A stretch of DNA of 64,000 bases, from contig NZ_AP018560.1 in NCBI RefSeq assembly GCF_003967035.1, positions 395,001-459,000 of the forward strand. The letters run 5' to 3'. A program made the position numbers and the translations under genes. The notes beneath the pieces were generated by a model. The model did not search any database and was not told the DNA's origin. It saw nothing but the letters and a program-made list of their open reading frames with translations. This document shows, in pieces, positions 6,652 through 16,139 of the stretch (positions are counted from its first letter, which is position 1; every line of letters starts with the position of its first letter). This DNA comes from Aerosticca soli (GTDB lineage: Bacteria > Pseudomonadota > Gammaproteobacteria > Xanthomonadales > Rhodanobacteraceae).

Positions 6652-7872
6652 ATGTCGCGTTTTTGGAAGATCGCGCTGATCGTCATCGCGGTGCTCGTCG
6701 TGCTGGCGCTCGGCGCACGCCTGCTGCACCGGCCCGGGGCGAAGCCGGGCGCCGGCACGGCCCAGGAAGGGGCCGGGGCCGATGCGACGCCGGTGCCGGT
6801 GACGGTGGAACCGGTGCAGCGCCAGGACGTGCCGATCTACCTCACCGCGCTGGGCACGGTGCAGGCGCTCAATACGGTGTCGGTGACGCCGCAGGTGAGC
6901 GGCCAGCTGCTCAAGCTGTTCTTCGTCGAGGGCCAGGAGGTGAAGGCCGGCGAGCTGATCGCGCAGATCGATCCGCGCACGTTCCAGGCCGCCTATGACC
7001 AGGCGGTGGCCAACAAGGCCCGCGACGAGGCCCAGCTCGCCACCGCGCGCGGCAATTACGCGCGCAGCCGCAACCTGGCGCCGCAGGGCTACATCTCCAA
7101 GCAGGATCTGGACAATCTGCGCAACACCGTGAGCCAGCTCGAGGGCACGGTGGCGGCCGATGCGGCGGCGATCCGCGATGCGCAGGTGCAGCTCGGCTAC
7201 ACCCGCGTGCTCTCGCCGATCGACGGCGTGGCCGGCATCCGCAACGTCGATCCGGGCAACCTGGTCAACACCAGCACCACCCTGGTCACGCTGACCCAGC
7301 TGCGTCCGATCAACGTGATCTTCAAACTGCCCGAGCAGAACCTCGCCGAGGTGCGCGACGCCTTCCGCGGCGGCACGCCGCTCGAGGTACAGGCGGTGGA
7401 CCGCACCGACGCGCACGTGATCGCCGGCGGCGGCGTGCTCAAGGTGATCGACAACCAGATCGACAGCAGCACCGGCACGTTCAAGCTGAAGTCGGAGTTT
7501 CCCAATGCCGACAACGCGTTGTGGCCGGGGCAGTTCGTCAACGTGCGGCTCAAGGTGCGCACGGTGAAGGGCGGGCTGGTGATCCCGGCGCAGGCGGTGC
7601 AGCGCGGGCCGGACGGCGATTACGTGTACCAGGTGCAGGCCGATAGCACGGTCAAGACGCAGCCGGTGACGGTGGCGGCCGAGGTGGACGAAAGCCACGT
7701 GATGGTGTCCACCGGGCTGGCCGCGGGCGACCGGGTGGTCACCGAGGGCCAGTTCCGGTTGAAACCGGGCAGCAAGGTCAAGGCGCTCAAGCCCGGCGAG
7801 GTGCCGCAGGCGCCGGTGGATGCCGCCAAGGACAAGGGCCAGGGCCGGCGCGGCGCGCGCGGGCACGGCTGA
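6652..7872 (+). CDS. mdtA: RND efflux periplasmic adaptor, MdtA-like
   Basis: A 406-residue membrane fusion protein. An N-terminal membrane anchor (IALIVIAVLVVLALGARLL) precedes the biotinyl-lipoyl half-motif VSVTPQVSGQLLKLFFVEGQEVKAGELIAQIDP, described here as two parts around residues 75-105, a helical hairpin, and the beta-barrel with GLVIPAQAVQRGPDGDYVY. It links inner-membrane RND pumps to an outer-membrane channel. Two RND pumps follow at once, the MdtABC arrangement. The ATG at 6652 gives a normal length; upstream in-frame codons would add an unlikely N-terminus. No outer-membrane channel gene lies beside the operon, so a TolC-type partner elsewhere is likely. Confidence 0.88.
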   Translation: MSRFWKIALIVIAVLVVLALGARLLHRPGAKPGAGTAQEGAGADATPVPVTVEPVQRQDVPIYLTALGTVQALNTVSVTPQVSGQLLKLFFVEGQEVKAGELIAQIDPRTFQAAYDQAVANKARDEAQLATARGNYARSRNLAPQGYISKQDLDNLRNTVSQLEGTVAADAAAIRDAQVQLGYTRVLSPIDGVAGIRNVDPGNLVNTSTTLVTLTQLRPINVIFKLPEQNLAEVRDAFRGGTPLEVQAVDRTDAHVIAGGGVLKVIDNQIDSSTGTFKLKSEFPNADNALWPGQFVNVRLKVRTVKGGLVIPAQAVQRGPDGDYVYQVQADSTVKTQPVTVAAEVDESHVMVSTGLAAGDRVVTEGQFRLKPGSKVKALKPGEVPQAPVDAAKDKGQGRRGARGHG

Positions 7873-7893
7873 CGGCTGGCGGCTGACGATTCC

Positions 7894-10800
7894 ATGGGCT
7901 TTTCCACCCTTTTCATCCGCCGGCCGATCGCCACCTCGCTGCTGATGGTGGCGGTGCTCTTGCTCGGCGTGCTGGGTTACCGCCAGCTGCCGGTGTCCGC
8001 GCTGCCGGAGATCGACGCGCCCAGTCTGGTCGTCACCACGCAATATCCCGGCGCGAGCGCGAGCACCATGGCGGCGCTGGTGACCACGCCGCTGGAACGC
8101 CAGTTCGGCCAGATCTCGGGCCTTGCGATCATGAGCTCGGACTCGTCGGCGGGGCTGTCGACGATCATCCTGCAGTTCAACATGGACCGCGACATCGACA
8201 TCGCCGCGCAGGACGTGCAGGCGGCGATCAAGCAGGCCATCCTGCCCTCCAGCCTGCCTTATCCGCCGGTCTACAACCGGGTCAATCCGGCCGATGCGCC
8301 AATTCTCACGCTGATGCTCACCTCCGACACGGTGGCGCTGCGCGACGTCAACAACCTTGCCGACTCGATCCTGGCGCAGAAGCTCGCCCAGGTGCAGGGC
8401 GTGGGGCTGGTGTCGATCGCCGGCAACGTGCGTCCGGCGGTGCGCATCCAGGTCAACCCGGCGCAGCTGTCCAACCTCGGCCTCACCCTGGAGGACGTGC
8501 GCAGCGCGCTCACCATGGCCAACGTCAACGCGCCCAAGGGCACGTTGAACGGCGCCGTGCAGAGCTATTCGATCGGCACCAACGACCAGCTCGCCGACGC
8601 CGCCGCCTACAAGGACACCATCATCAGCTACAAGAACGACGCGCCGGTGCGGCTGTCGGACGTGGCCGCGGTGGTCGACGGGGTGGAGAACGACCAGCTC
8701 GCCGCCTGGGCCAACGGCAAGCCGGCGGTGCTGTTGGACGTGCGCCGTCAGCCCGGCGCCAACATCGTCGAGACGGTGCAGCGCATCCGCGCGATCCTGC
8801 CCGAGCTGCGCGGCGTGCTGCCGGCGAACGTCAAGCTCGACGTGTTCGCCGACCGCACGGTGACCATCCGCGCCTCGGTCAAGGACGTGCAGTTCACCCT
8901 GCTGCTCACCATCGGTCTGGTGGTGGCGGTGATCTTCGTGTTCCTGCGCCGGCTGTGGGCGACGGTGATTCCCTCGGTGGCGGTGCCGCTGTCGCTGCTG
9001 GGCACCTTCGGCGTGATGGCTTTCGCCGGCATGTCGCTGGACAACCTCTCGCTGATGGCGCTGACCGTGGCCACCGGCTTCGTGGTGGACGATGCGATCG
9101 TGATGATCGAGAACATCGTGCGCTACATCGAGCAGGGCAGGGACGGCAAGGAAGCGGCCGAGGTCGGGGCGAAGGAAATCGGCTTCACCGTGCTCTCGCT
9201 CACCATCTCGCTGATCGCGGTGTTCCTGCCGCTGCTCTTGATGCCCGGCGTCACCGGCCGGCTGTTCCACGAGTTCGCCTGGGTGCTGACCATCGCGGTG
9301 GCGATCTCCATGCTGGTGTCGCTGACGCTGACGCCGATGATGTGCGCCTACCTGCTCAAGCCCGACGCCTTGCCGGAGGCCGAGGACGCGCACGAGCGGC
9401 AGGCCGCCGCCGGCCAGCGCACGCTGTGGATGCGCACGGTGGCGCTGTACGAGCGCTCACTGGACCGCGTGCTCGCGCATCCGCGCACCATGCTGCTGGT
9501 CGCCGCGGCCACCGTGGCGGTCACCGTGGTGCTGTACGTGGTGATTCCCAAGGGCCTGTTGCCCGAGCAGGACACCGGCCTCATCACCGGCGTGGTGCAG
9601 GCCGACCAGAACGTCGCCTTTCCGCAGATGGAGCGGCACACGCAGACCGTGGCCGAGGTGCTGCGCCGCGATCCGGCGGTGGCCGGCGTGGCCGCGTTCA
9701 TCGGCGCCGGCACCATCAATCCCACGCTCAACCAGGGCCAGCTGTCCATCGTGCTCAAGGACCGCGGCCAGCGCGAGGGCCTGGACGAGGTGCTGGCGCG
9801 CCTGCAGCGCGCGGTGGCGGGGCTGCCGGGCGTGGCGCTGTATCTCAAGCCCGTGCAGGACGTGACGCTGGACACGCGGGTCGCCTCGACCGAGTACCAG
9901 TACACGCTCTCGGAGGTCGATTCCGCCGAGCTTGCCGGCTATGCCACGCGCATGACCCAGGCGCTGCGCCGGCTGCCGGAGCTGGCCGACGTCGACAACA
10001 ACCTCGCCGACGCCGGCAACGCGCTCAAGCTCACCGTCGACCGCGACAAGGCCAGCCGCCTGGGCGTGCCGATGCAGACCATCGACGACACCCTCTATGA
10101 CGCCTTCGGTCAGCGCCAGATCTCGACCATCTTCACCCAGCTCAACCAGTACCGCGTGGTGCTGGAGGTGGCACCCAAGTTCAGGAACGGCCCCGATCTT
10201 TTGAACAAGCTCACCGTGCGCGGCAACGGCTCGGGTGCGCTCACCGGCAGCAACGCCACCACCTTCGGCCAGCTGGTGTCGAGCAACTCGGCGACCACCA
10301 CCGGCATCGGCCAGGCCAACACCGGGCTGCAGCTCGGTTCCGGCGGCAGCATTCCGATGGCCGCGCTGGCCGAGGCGGTCTACACCCGCGCGCCGCTGGT
10401 GATCAGCCACCAGAACCAGCTGCCGGCGGTCACCCTCTCGTTCAATCTCGCGCCCGGCCACTCGCTGTCGCAGGCGGTGGCGGCGATCCACGAGGTGGAG
10501 CGGCAGATGGTCTTCCCGCCGCAGCTGCGCGGCGAGTTCGTCGGCAAGGCGGCGGAGTTTTCCGCCTCGCTCAGCAACGAGGTGCTGCTACTGCTCGCCG
10601 CGATCGTGGTGATCTACATCGTGCTCGGCGTGCTGTACGAGAGCTACATCCACCCGCTGACGATCATCTCGACGCTGCCACCGGCCGGCGTCGGCGCGCT
10701 GCTGGCGCTGATCCTGTGCGGCATGAGCCTGTCGGTGGACGGCATCGTCGGCATCGTGCTGCTGATCGGCATCGTCAAGAAGAACGCGATCATGATGATC

Positions 10801-11127
10801 GACTTCGCCATCGAGGCGCAGCGCCAGGGCTTGAGCGCGCAGCAGGCGATCCGCCGCGCCTGCCTGCTGCGCTTCCGCCCGATCATGATGACCACCGCCG
10901 CGGCGATGCTCGGCGCGCTGCCGCTCGCGCTCGGCAACGGTATCGGCGCGGAGCTGCGCCGGCCGCTCGGGGTGTCGATCGTCGGCGGCCTGCTGCTCTC
11001 GCAGCTGGTGACGCTGTACACCACGCCGGTGATCTACCTCTACATGGAGCGGTTCTCCGACTGGCTGCGGCTGCGCCGCGAGCGGCGGCTGCTGCGCCAG
11101 GCGCCGTCGGGCGGCACGGCGGGGTGA
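7894..11127 (+). CDS. mdtB: RND multidrug transporter, MdtB-like
   Basis: A 1077-residue inner-membrane proton-driven pump. It has the RND plan: TM1 after FIRRPIATSLLMVAV, a periplasmic porter loop, TM2-6 with the proton-relay region GFVVDDAIVMIENI, a second periplasmic loop, and TM7-12 with GIVKKNAIMMIDFA near the end. It lies 21 bp after the adaptor gene and 68 bp before a second pump gene, matching MdtB, which forms a heterotrimer with MdtC. A periplasmic insertion rich in Gly/Ser/Thr (about residues 775-815) is slightly longer than I expect. Likely substrates are bile-salt-like or amphiphilic drugs. Confidence 0.9.
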   Translation: MGFSTLFIRRPIATSLLMVAVLLLGVLGYRQLPVSALPEIDAPSLVVTTQYPGASASTMAALVTTPLERQFGQISGLAIMSSDSSAGLSTIILQFNMDRDIDIAAQDVQAAIKQAILPSSLPYPPVYNRVNPADAPILTLMLTSDTVALRDVNNLADSILAQKLAQVQGVGLVSIAGNVRPAVRIQVNPAQLSNLGLTLEDVRSALTMANVNAPKGTLNGAVQSYSIGTNDQLADAAAYKDTIISYKNDAPVRLSDVAAVVDGVENDQLAAWANGKPAVLLDVRRQPGANIVETVQRIRAILPELRGVLPANVKLDVFADRTVTIRASVKDVQFTLLLTIGLVVAVIFVFLRRLWATVIPSVAVPLSLLGTFGVMAFAGMSLDNLSLMALTVATGFVVDDAIVMIENIVRYIEQGRDGKEAAEVGAKEIGFTVLSLTISLIAVFLPLLLMPGVTGRLFHEFAWVLTIAVAISMLVSLTLTPMMCAYLLKPDALPEAEDAHERQAAAGQRTLWMRTVALYERSLDRVLAHPRTMLLVAAATVAVTVVLYVVIPKGLLPEQDTGLITGVVQADQNVAFPQMERHTQTVAEVLRRDPAVAGVAAFIGAGTINPTLNQGQLSIVLKDRGQREGLDEVLARLQRAVAGLPGVALYLKPVQDVTLDTRVASTEYQYTLSEVDSAELAGYATRMTQALRRLPELADVDNNLADAGNALKLTVDRDKASRLGVPMQTIDDTLYDAFGQRQISTIFTQLNQYRVVLEVAPKFRNGPDLLNKLTVRGNGSGALTGSNATTFGQLVSSNSATTTGIGQANTGLQLGSGGSIPMAALAEAVYTRAPLVISHQNQLPAVTLSFNLAPGHSLSQAVAAIHEVERQMVFPPQLRGEFVGKAAEFSASLSNEVLLLLAAIVVIYIVLGVLYESYIHPLTIISTLPPAGVGALLALILCGMSLSVDGIVGIVLLIGIVKKNAIMMIDFAIEAQRQGLSAQQAIRRACLLRFRPIMMTTAAAMLGALPLALGNGIGAELRRPLGVSIVGGLLLSQLVTLYTTPVIYLYMERFSDWLRLRRERRLLRQAPSGGTAG

Positions 11128-11195
11128 GGCGGCACGGTGATGGCGAGTCTGGCGATGGCTGATCGGCGCCAAGCGCAGCTGCCGGGCGGGTGCGC

Positions 11196-14100
11196 ATGAA
11201 TCCGTCCGGCCCGTTCATCCGCCGGCCGATCGGCACCTCGCTGCTGGCCATCGGCGTGCTGCTCGCCGGCATCCTCTGCTATGGCCTGCTCGGCGTCGCC
11301 GCGCTGCCGCAGATCCAATTCCCGGTGATCTTCGTGCAGGCGGCGCAGGCCGGCGCCGACGCCAGCACCATGGCCTCCACCGTGGCGGCGCCGCTGGAGC
11401 GGCACCTGGGCCAGGTGCCCGGCATCGACTTCATGCGCTCGCGCAGTACCGAGGGCACCGCCTTCGTGTTCATGATGCTGCAGGGCGGCCGCAACGTGGA
11501 CGATGCCGCGCGCGACGTGCAGGCGGCGATCAATGCCGCGCAGCCGGATCTGCCGAGCGGCCTCAACAATCCGCCGAGCTACCAGAAGGCCAATCCCAAC
11601 GACGACCCGGTGATCGCCTTCGCGCTCACCTCCGACACCCAGGATGCGACCACGCTCTACAACCTAGCCGATTCGCTGCTGGCGCAGCGGCTGCGCCAGT
11701 TGGACGGGGTGTCCTCGGTGGAGATCGCCGGCGCGGCCACGCCGGCCGTGCGCGTGGACGTCAACCTGCGCGCGCTCAATGCGATGGGGCTGTCGATGGA
11801 CCAGCTGCGCAACGCGCTGAGCGCGGCCAACGTCACCTCGCCGCAGGGTTTCCTCTCCGACGGCAAGATCACCATCGCGATCACCGCCAACGACCAGCTG
11901 CACACCGCCGAGGAATTCGCCAGCCTGATCATCGCCAACCAGAACGGCACGCCGATCAGGCTGAGCGACATCGCGCGGGTCTACTCCGGGCCGCAGGACG
12001 CCTACCAGGCGGCGTGGTTCCAGCACAAGACCGCCGTGCTGATGTACGTCTACAAGAAGGCCGACGCCAACGTCATCGCCACCGTGGATGCGGTCAAGGG
12101 CATGCTGCCGGAGCTGCGCAATTACTTGAGCCCGGGCAGCGAGCTCACGCCCTTCTTCGATGGCACGCCGACCATCCGCGCCTCGCTGCACGAGGTGCAG
12201 GCCACGCTGCTGATCTCGCTGGCGATGGTGGTGCTGACCATGGCGCTGTTCCTGCGCCGGCTGGCGCCGACGCTGATCGCCGCGGTCACCGTGCCGCTGT
12301 CGCTGGCCGGCGCGTTCGCGGTGATGTACGTGCTCGGCTACACGCTCAACAACCTCACCCTGCTCGCGCTGGTGATCGCGATCGGTTTCGTGGTCGACGA
12401 CGCCATCGTGGTGATCGAGAACGTGATCCGCCACATCGACGAAGGCACGCCGCGCTTGCAGGCGGCGCTGACCGGCGCGCGCGAGATCGGCTTCACCATC
12501 ATTTCGATCACCGCCTCGCTGGTGGCGGTGTTCATCCCGCTGCTGTTCGCGCAGGGTTTCGTCGGGCTGTTCATGCACGAGTTCACGGTGACCCTGATCG
12601 CCGCGATCGTGATGTCGGCGGTGATTTCGCTGACGCTGACACCCTCGCTGTGCGGGCGCTTCCTGAGCGGCCACCGCGGCGCGGCCGAACCCGGCCGGCT
12701 GGCCCGTGCGCTGGACCGCCTGCATGCCGGCATGCTCGCGCTGTACGTGCGCGCGCTGGACTTCTCGCTGCGGCACGCGCTGGCGCTGGCGCTCACGCCG
12801 CTGGCGCTGCTCGCGGTCACGGTGCTGCTGTTCGGCATGGTCAAGACCGGGCTGTTCCCGCCGCAGGACACCGGCCTCCTGGTCGGCCGCGCCAGTGCCA
12901 GCGCCACGGTCTCGTTCCAGGAGAGCCTGACCCGCATGCGCCGGCTCACCGACATGCTGCTCACCGATCCGGACGTGAAGACGGTCAGCGCGCGCCTGGG
13001 CACCAGCCGCATGGGCGCCAGCGGTACCTTCAACATCGATCTCAAGACCCGCGCGGAAGGCCGGCGTGACGACACCTTCAAGGTGCTCGACCGGCTGGCC
13101 GCCAAGGCCGATGCCTACCCCGACCTCGACCTGCGCCTGCGCGCGGTGCAGGACCTGCCGAGCGGCGGTTTCGGCGGCGGCGGGCAGGGCGCGCAGTATC
13201 AGGTCTCGCTGGTGGGCGATGATCTGGACGAGCTGCAGTACTGGCTGCCCAAGGTGGTCGAACAGCTGAAGAAGGACCACCGGCTGCTCGACGTCGGCTC
13301 GGACATCGACGATGCGGGCCTGCGCCAGAACATCATCGTCGACCGCGACAAGGCCGCGCGGCTGGGCATCGGCATGGGCACCATCGACGCGGCGCTCTAC
13401 AACGCCTTCGGCCAGCGCCAGGTGTCGACCATCTATTCGGATCTCAACCAGTACAAGGTGGTGATCACCGCGCTGCCCAACCAGACCGCGAGTCCGGCGG
13501 CGCTCGATCGCATCTACATACGCTCGGGCAACGGGCAGATGGTGCCGATCACCGCCATCGCCCGGCAGCAGCCGGGCCTGGCGCCGGCGATGGTGGTGCA
13601 CGAAAACCAGCAGACGGTGATGGATCTCAGCTTCAACCTCGCGCCGGGCATCAGCATGGGCGAGGGCATGGCGATCGTGCAGCACACCATCGACAACATG
13701 CGCATGCCCGGCGACATCAAGCTCAGCATGGGCAACGATTTCCGCCGTTTCCAGCAGTCGCAGAGCGGCATGCTGTGGCTGCTGCTGGCCGCGGTGGTGG
13801 TGGTCTACATCGTGCTCGGCATGCTCTACGAGAGCCTGATCCACCCGCTGACCATCCTCTCCACGCTGCCGGCGGCGGGCGCGGGCGCGCTGCTTGCGCT
13901 GTGGATCACCGACACCGAGCTGTCGGTGGTCTCGCAGATCGCGCTGGTGCTCTTGATCGGCATCGTCAAGAAGAACGCGATCATGATGATCGACTTCGCC
14001 CTGGTCGCCGAGCGCGAACACGGCAAGAGCCCGCTGGAAGCCGTGCGCGAGGCCTGCATCGTGCGCTTCCGGCCGATCATGATGACGACGATGGTGGCGA

Positions 14101-14315
14101 TCCTCGCTGCGCTGCCGATCGCGATCGGCCTCGGCGAAGGTTCGGAGCTGCGCCGGCCGCTCGGCATCGCCATGATCGGCGGCCTGTTGATCTCGCAGAG
14201 CCTGACCCTGCTCAGCACGCCGGCGCTGTACGTGATCTTCTCCTACCTGGCCGCGCGGGCCAAGGCGCGGCGTGCGGCGCGGCGCGCGCGCCGGCTGGGG
14301 CTGCGCGCCGGCTGA
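11196..14315 (+). CDS. mdtC: RND multidrug transporter, MdtC-like
   Basis: A 1039-residue RND pump, third gene of the adaptor-pump-pump operon. It shows FIRRPIGTSLLAIGV at TM1, GFVVDDAIVVIENVI in the proton-relay helix, and GIVKKNAIMMIDFA in the C-terminal half. The ATG at 11196 is favoured; a GTG two codons earlier also fits. A Gly-rich loop (GGFGGGGQGAQY) occurs in the second porter region. With the preceding MdtB-like protein it should form the mixed trimer that exports drugs together with the MdtA-like adaptor. Confidence 0.9.
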   Translation: MNPSGPFIRRPIGTSLLAIGVLLAGILCYGLLGVAALPQIQFPVIFVQAAQAGADASTMASTVAAPLERHLGQVPGIDFMRSRSTEGTAFVFMMLQGGRNVDDAARDVQAAINAAQPDLPSGLNNPPSYQKANPNDDPVIAFALTSDTQDATTLYNLADSLLAQRLRQLDGVSSVEIAGAATPAVRVDVNLRALNAMGLSMDQLRNALSAANVTSPQGFLSDGKITIAITANDQLHTAEEFASLIIANQNGTPIRLSDIARVYSGPQDAYQAAWFQHKTAVLMYVYKKADANVIATVDAVKGMLPELRNYLSPGSELTPFFDGTPTIRASLHEVQATLLISLAMVVLTMALFLRRLAPTLIAAVTVPLSLAGAFAVMYVLGYTLNNLTLLALVIAIGFVVDDAIVVIENVIRHIDEGTPRLQAALTGAREIGFTIISITASLVAVFIPLLFAQGFVGLFMHEFTVTLIAAIVMSAVISLTLTPSLCGRFLSGHRGAAEPGRLARALDRLHAGMLALYVRALDFSLRHALALALTPLALLAVTVLLFGMVKTGLFPPQDTGLLVGRASASATVSFQESLTRMRRLTDMLLTDPDVKTVSARLGTSRMGASGTFNIDLKTRAEGRRDDTFKVLDRLAAKADAYPDLDLRLRAVQDLPSGGFGGGGQGAQYQVSLVGDDLDELQYWLPKVVEQLKKDHRLLDVGSDIDDAGLRQNIIVDRDKAARLGIGMGTIDAALYNAFGQRQVSTIYSDLNQYKVVITALPNQTASPAALDRIYIRSGNGQMVPITAIARQQPGLAPAMVVHENQQTVMDLSFNLAPGISMGEGMAIVQHTIDNMRMPGDIKLSMGNDFRRFQQSQSGMLWLLLAAVVVVYIVLGMLYESLIHPLTILSTLPAAGAGALLALWITDTELSVVSQIALVLLIGIVKKNAIMMIDFALVAEREHGKSPLEAVREACIVRFRPIMMTTMVAILAALPIAIGLGEGSELRRPLGIAMIGGLLISQSLTLLSTPALYVIFSYLAARAKARRAARRARRLGLRAG

Positions 14316-14331
14316 GGGCGGCTGGCGGCTT

Positions 14332-15015
14332 TCAGTCGCGCGCGACCACTTCGTCGATGTGGCGCAAGAGGTCGGCCGGGTCGTCGTAGACGCGGAAGGC
14401 GCCGGCGCGGACCAGCTCTTCCTCGCCGTAGCCGCCCGAGAGCAGGCCGACGCCGAGCGCCCGGGCGCGCTGCGCGGCGAGCATGTCCCAGATGCTGTCG
14501 CCGATCACCAGCGCCTGGCGGATGTCCGCGCCGAGCCGTTCGGCGGCGGCCAGGAACAGGTCGGGGTCGGGCTTGGCATGGCGCACCATGTCGCGCGTCA
14601 CCACCGGCACCTTGGCCGGGTCGATGCCGAGCGCGGCCAGGCTGGGCCCGGCGGTGGCCATGCGCCCGCTGGTGGCGACCGTCCACGGGATGCCCTGCTC
14701 GGTGAGGAAGGCGAGCAGCTCGCGCGCGCCCGGCAGCGGCTGCACCGCGCCCTGCGCATGCTGGCGGTTGAAGGCGTCGGTGTGCCGCTGCTGCAGCCGC
14801 GCCAGACGCTCCTCGGTGATCTCGAGCCCGGTCTCGCGCAGCAGGATGTTGGTGAACAGGCCGCCGCTCATGCCGATCTTGCGGTGGATGCGCCACACCG
14901 CGAGCTCGACGCCCTCGGCGTCCAGGGCTTCCTTCCAGGCCAGCACGTGCTGGTAGACGCTGTCGATCAGGGTGCCGTCGAGGTCGAACAGCAGGGCGTT
15001 GCTGGCGCGGGACAT
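14332..15015 (-). CDS. HAD-superfamily phosphatase (CbbY/beta-PGM-like)
   Basis: A 227-residue HAD hydrolase. The motifs are in order: DLDGT with the nucleophile Asp near residue 11, the TSG threonine/serine motif near 110, a Lys in HAKPDPD, and the acidic pair in GDSIWDM. A helical cap domain lies between residues 20 and 85, as in phosphoglycolate phosphatase and beta-phosphoglucomutase relatives. It sits 50 bp downstream of glucokinase on the same strand, so it may act on a sugar phosphate in the same pathway. The true substrate cannot be set from sequence. The start ATG gives a standard N-terminus. Confidence 0.85.
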   Translation of the reverse strand: MSRASNALLFDLDGTLIDSVYQHVLAWKEALDAEGVELAVWRIHRKIGMSGGLFTNILLRETGLEITEERLARLQQRHTDAFNRQHAQGAVQPLPGARELLAFLTEQGIPWTVATSGRMATAGPSLAALGIDPAKVPVVTRDMVRHAKPDPDLFLAAAERLGADIRQALVIGDSIWDMLAAQRARALGVGLLSGGYGEEELVRAGAFRVYDDPADLLRHIDEVVARD

Positions 15016-15065
15016 GGCTCTTTCCGGACAGGGCGATGGGGCTCGTGAATATGCCGGCGCGGACG

Positions 15066-16085
15066 TCAAACCGGCGGCAACAGCGGCTTGCCGGCGTCGA
15101 TCATGGCCAGCGCGGCGACGCCGAGCAGGCCGGTTTCGGCATGCTGCATGGCGATCGTCGGCACCTGCTCCATGGTTTCGCGGAAGCGGCCCTTGGCCTC
15201 GAAGCGTTCGCGGAAATCGCCTTCGCGCATCCACGGCAGCAGGGTGGGCAGCACGCCGCCGGTGAGGAACACGCCGTCCCAGCCGCCGAGCGTCAGCACC
15301 AGGTCGCCGGCGACGCTGCCGAAGATGCCGGTCAGGGTCTTGACCGTGCGCACGCACAAGGGGTCGCTGCCGTCCACCGCGCGGGCGGTGATGTCCTCGG
15401 GGGTGTAGTCCGCGGCCGGCTGGCCGGTGATGTCGGCGAGCGCCAGATACAGGTTGACCAGGCCGTTGCCGCAGATCATGCGCTCGTTGGAGACGCGGCC
15501 GAAGCGTGCGTTGAGGCGCATCAGGATCGCCACGTCCTCGGCGGTGTGGGCGGCGAAGCCGGCGTGGCCGCCCTCGGTCTCCAGCACCATCCAGCGCCCT
15601 TCGCGCAGCAGCAGCCCGGCCACGCCCAGGCCGGTGCCCGGACCGGTGACCACGAAGGTCTGCGTCGGCCGGCTGCCGAGCCGGGGCAGGGTGCCGGGGC
15701 CAACCAGGCTGAGGTCGCCGGGCTTGAGCAGCGTCACTGCCATCGCCTGGGCGGCGAAGTCGTTGACCAGATGCACGCGCTCCATGCCGAGCTCAGTCTC
15801 GAGCTCGCGCGCGGAGACCGTCCACGGATTGTTGGTGATATGCACCGTCTGGCCATCGGCGATGCGGCCGGCGGCGGCGATGATCGCGCGGCGGGCGGTG
15901 TGCCCGCTGTCGGCGAAGTATTGCCGGATCGCCTCGGCGAGGGAGGAGAAATCCTTGACCCGATAGCGCCGGATGCTGTCGGTCAAGAGCGGATCGGGCC
16001 GCGTGGTGTCGGCCAGCGCGAAGCGCACGTTGGTGCCGCCGAGATCGGCGAGCAGGGTCGGGGCGGCCTGGGAGGAAGCGCTCAT
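15066..16085 (-). CDS. glk: Glucokinase
   Basis: A 339-residue ATP-dependent glucokinase of the Glk (non-ROK) family. The phosphate-binding LLADLGGTNVRFAL near the N-terminus, the sugar-binding ITNNPW and LVNDFAAQA region, and the second phosphate motif FVVTGPGTGLGVAGL are all visible, plus E(T)EGGHAGF. It phosphorylates glucose to glucose-6-phosphate in the cytoplasm. The gene lies directly downstream of a GH1 beta-glucosidase, which would release the glucose it uses. The ATG at 16085 gives the family start; an upstream extension of 17 codons overlaps the intergenic gap and is unlikely. Confidence 0.93.
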   Translation of the reverse strand: MSASSQAAPTLLADLGGTNVRFALADTTRPDPLLTDSIRRYRVKDFSSLAEAIRQYFADSGHTARRAIIAAAGRIADGQTVHITNNPWTVSARELETELGMERVHLVNDFAAQAMAVTLLKPGDLSLVGPGTLPRLGSRPTQTFVVTGPGTGLGVAGLLLREGRWMVLETEGGHAGFAAHTAEDVAILMRLNARFGRVSNERMICGNGLVNLYLALADITGQPAADYTPEDITARAVDGSDPLCVRTVKTLTGIFGSVAGDLVLTLGGWDGVFLTGGVLPTLLPWMREGDFRERFEAKGRFRETMEQVPTIAMQHAETGLLGVAALAMIDAGKPLLPPV

Positions 16086-16139
16086 CGGGATACCGTCGCG
16101 TTTTTTATTGAAATGATCTGGGCAAGCCTGCCGCACTCC

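Noticed and set aside
6571-9393. A 940-codon open frame on the minus strand opposite the MdtA/MdtB genes
   Set aside because: It is a shadow of the GC-rich coding strand: the composition is dominated by Arg, His, Gly and Val with no recognisable domain, and the plus-strand frames match RND proteins over their full length.
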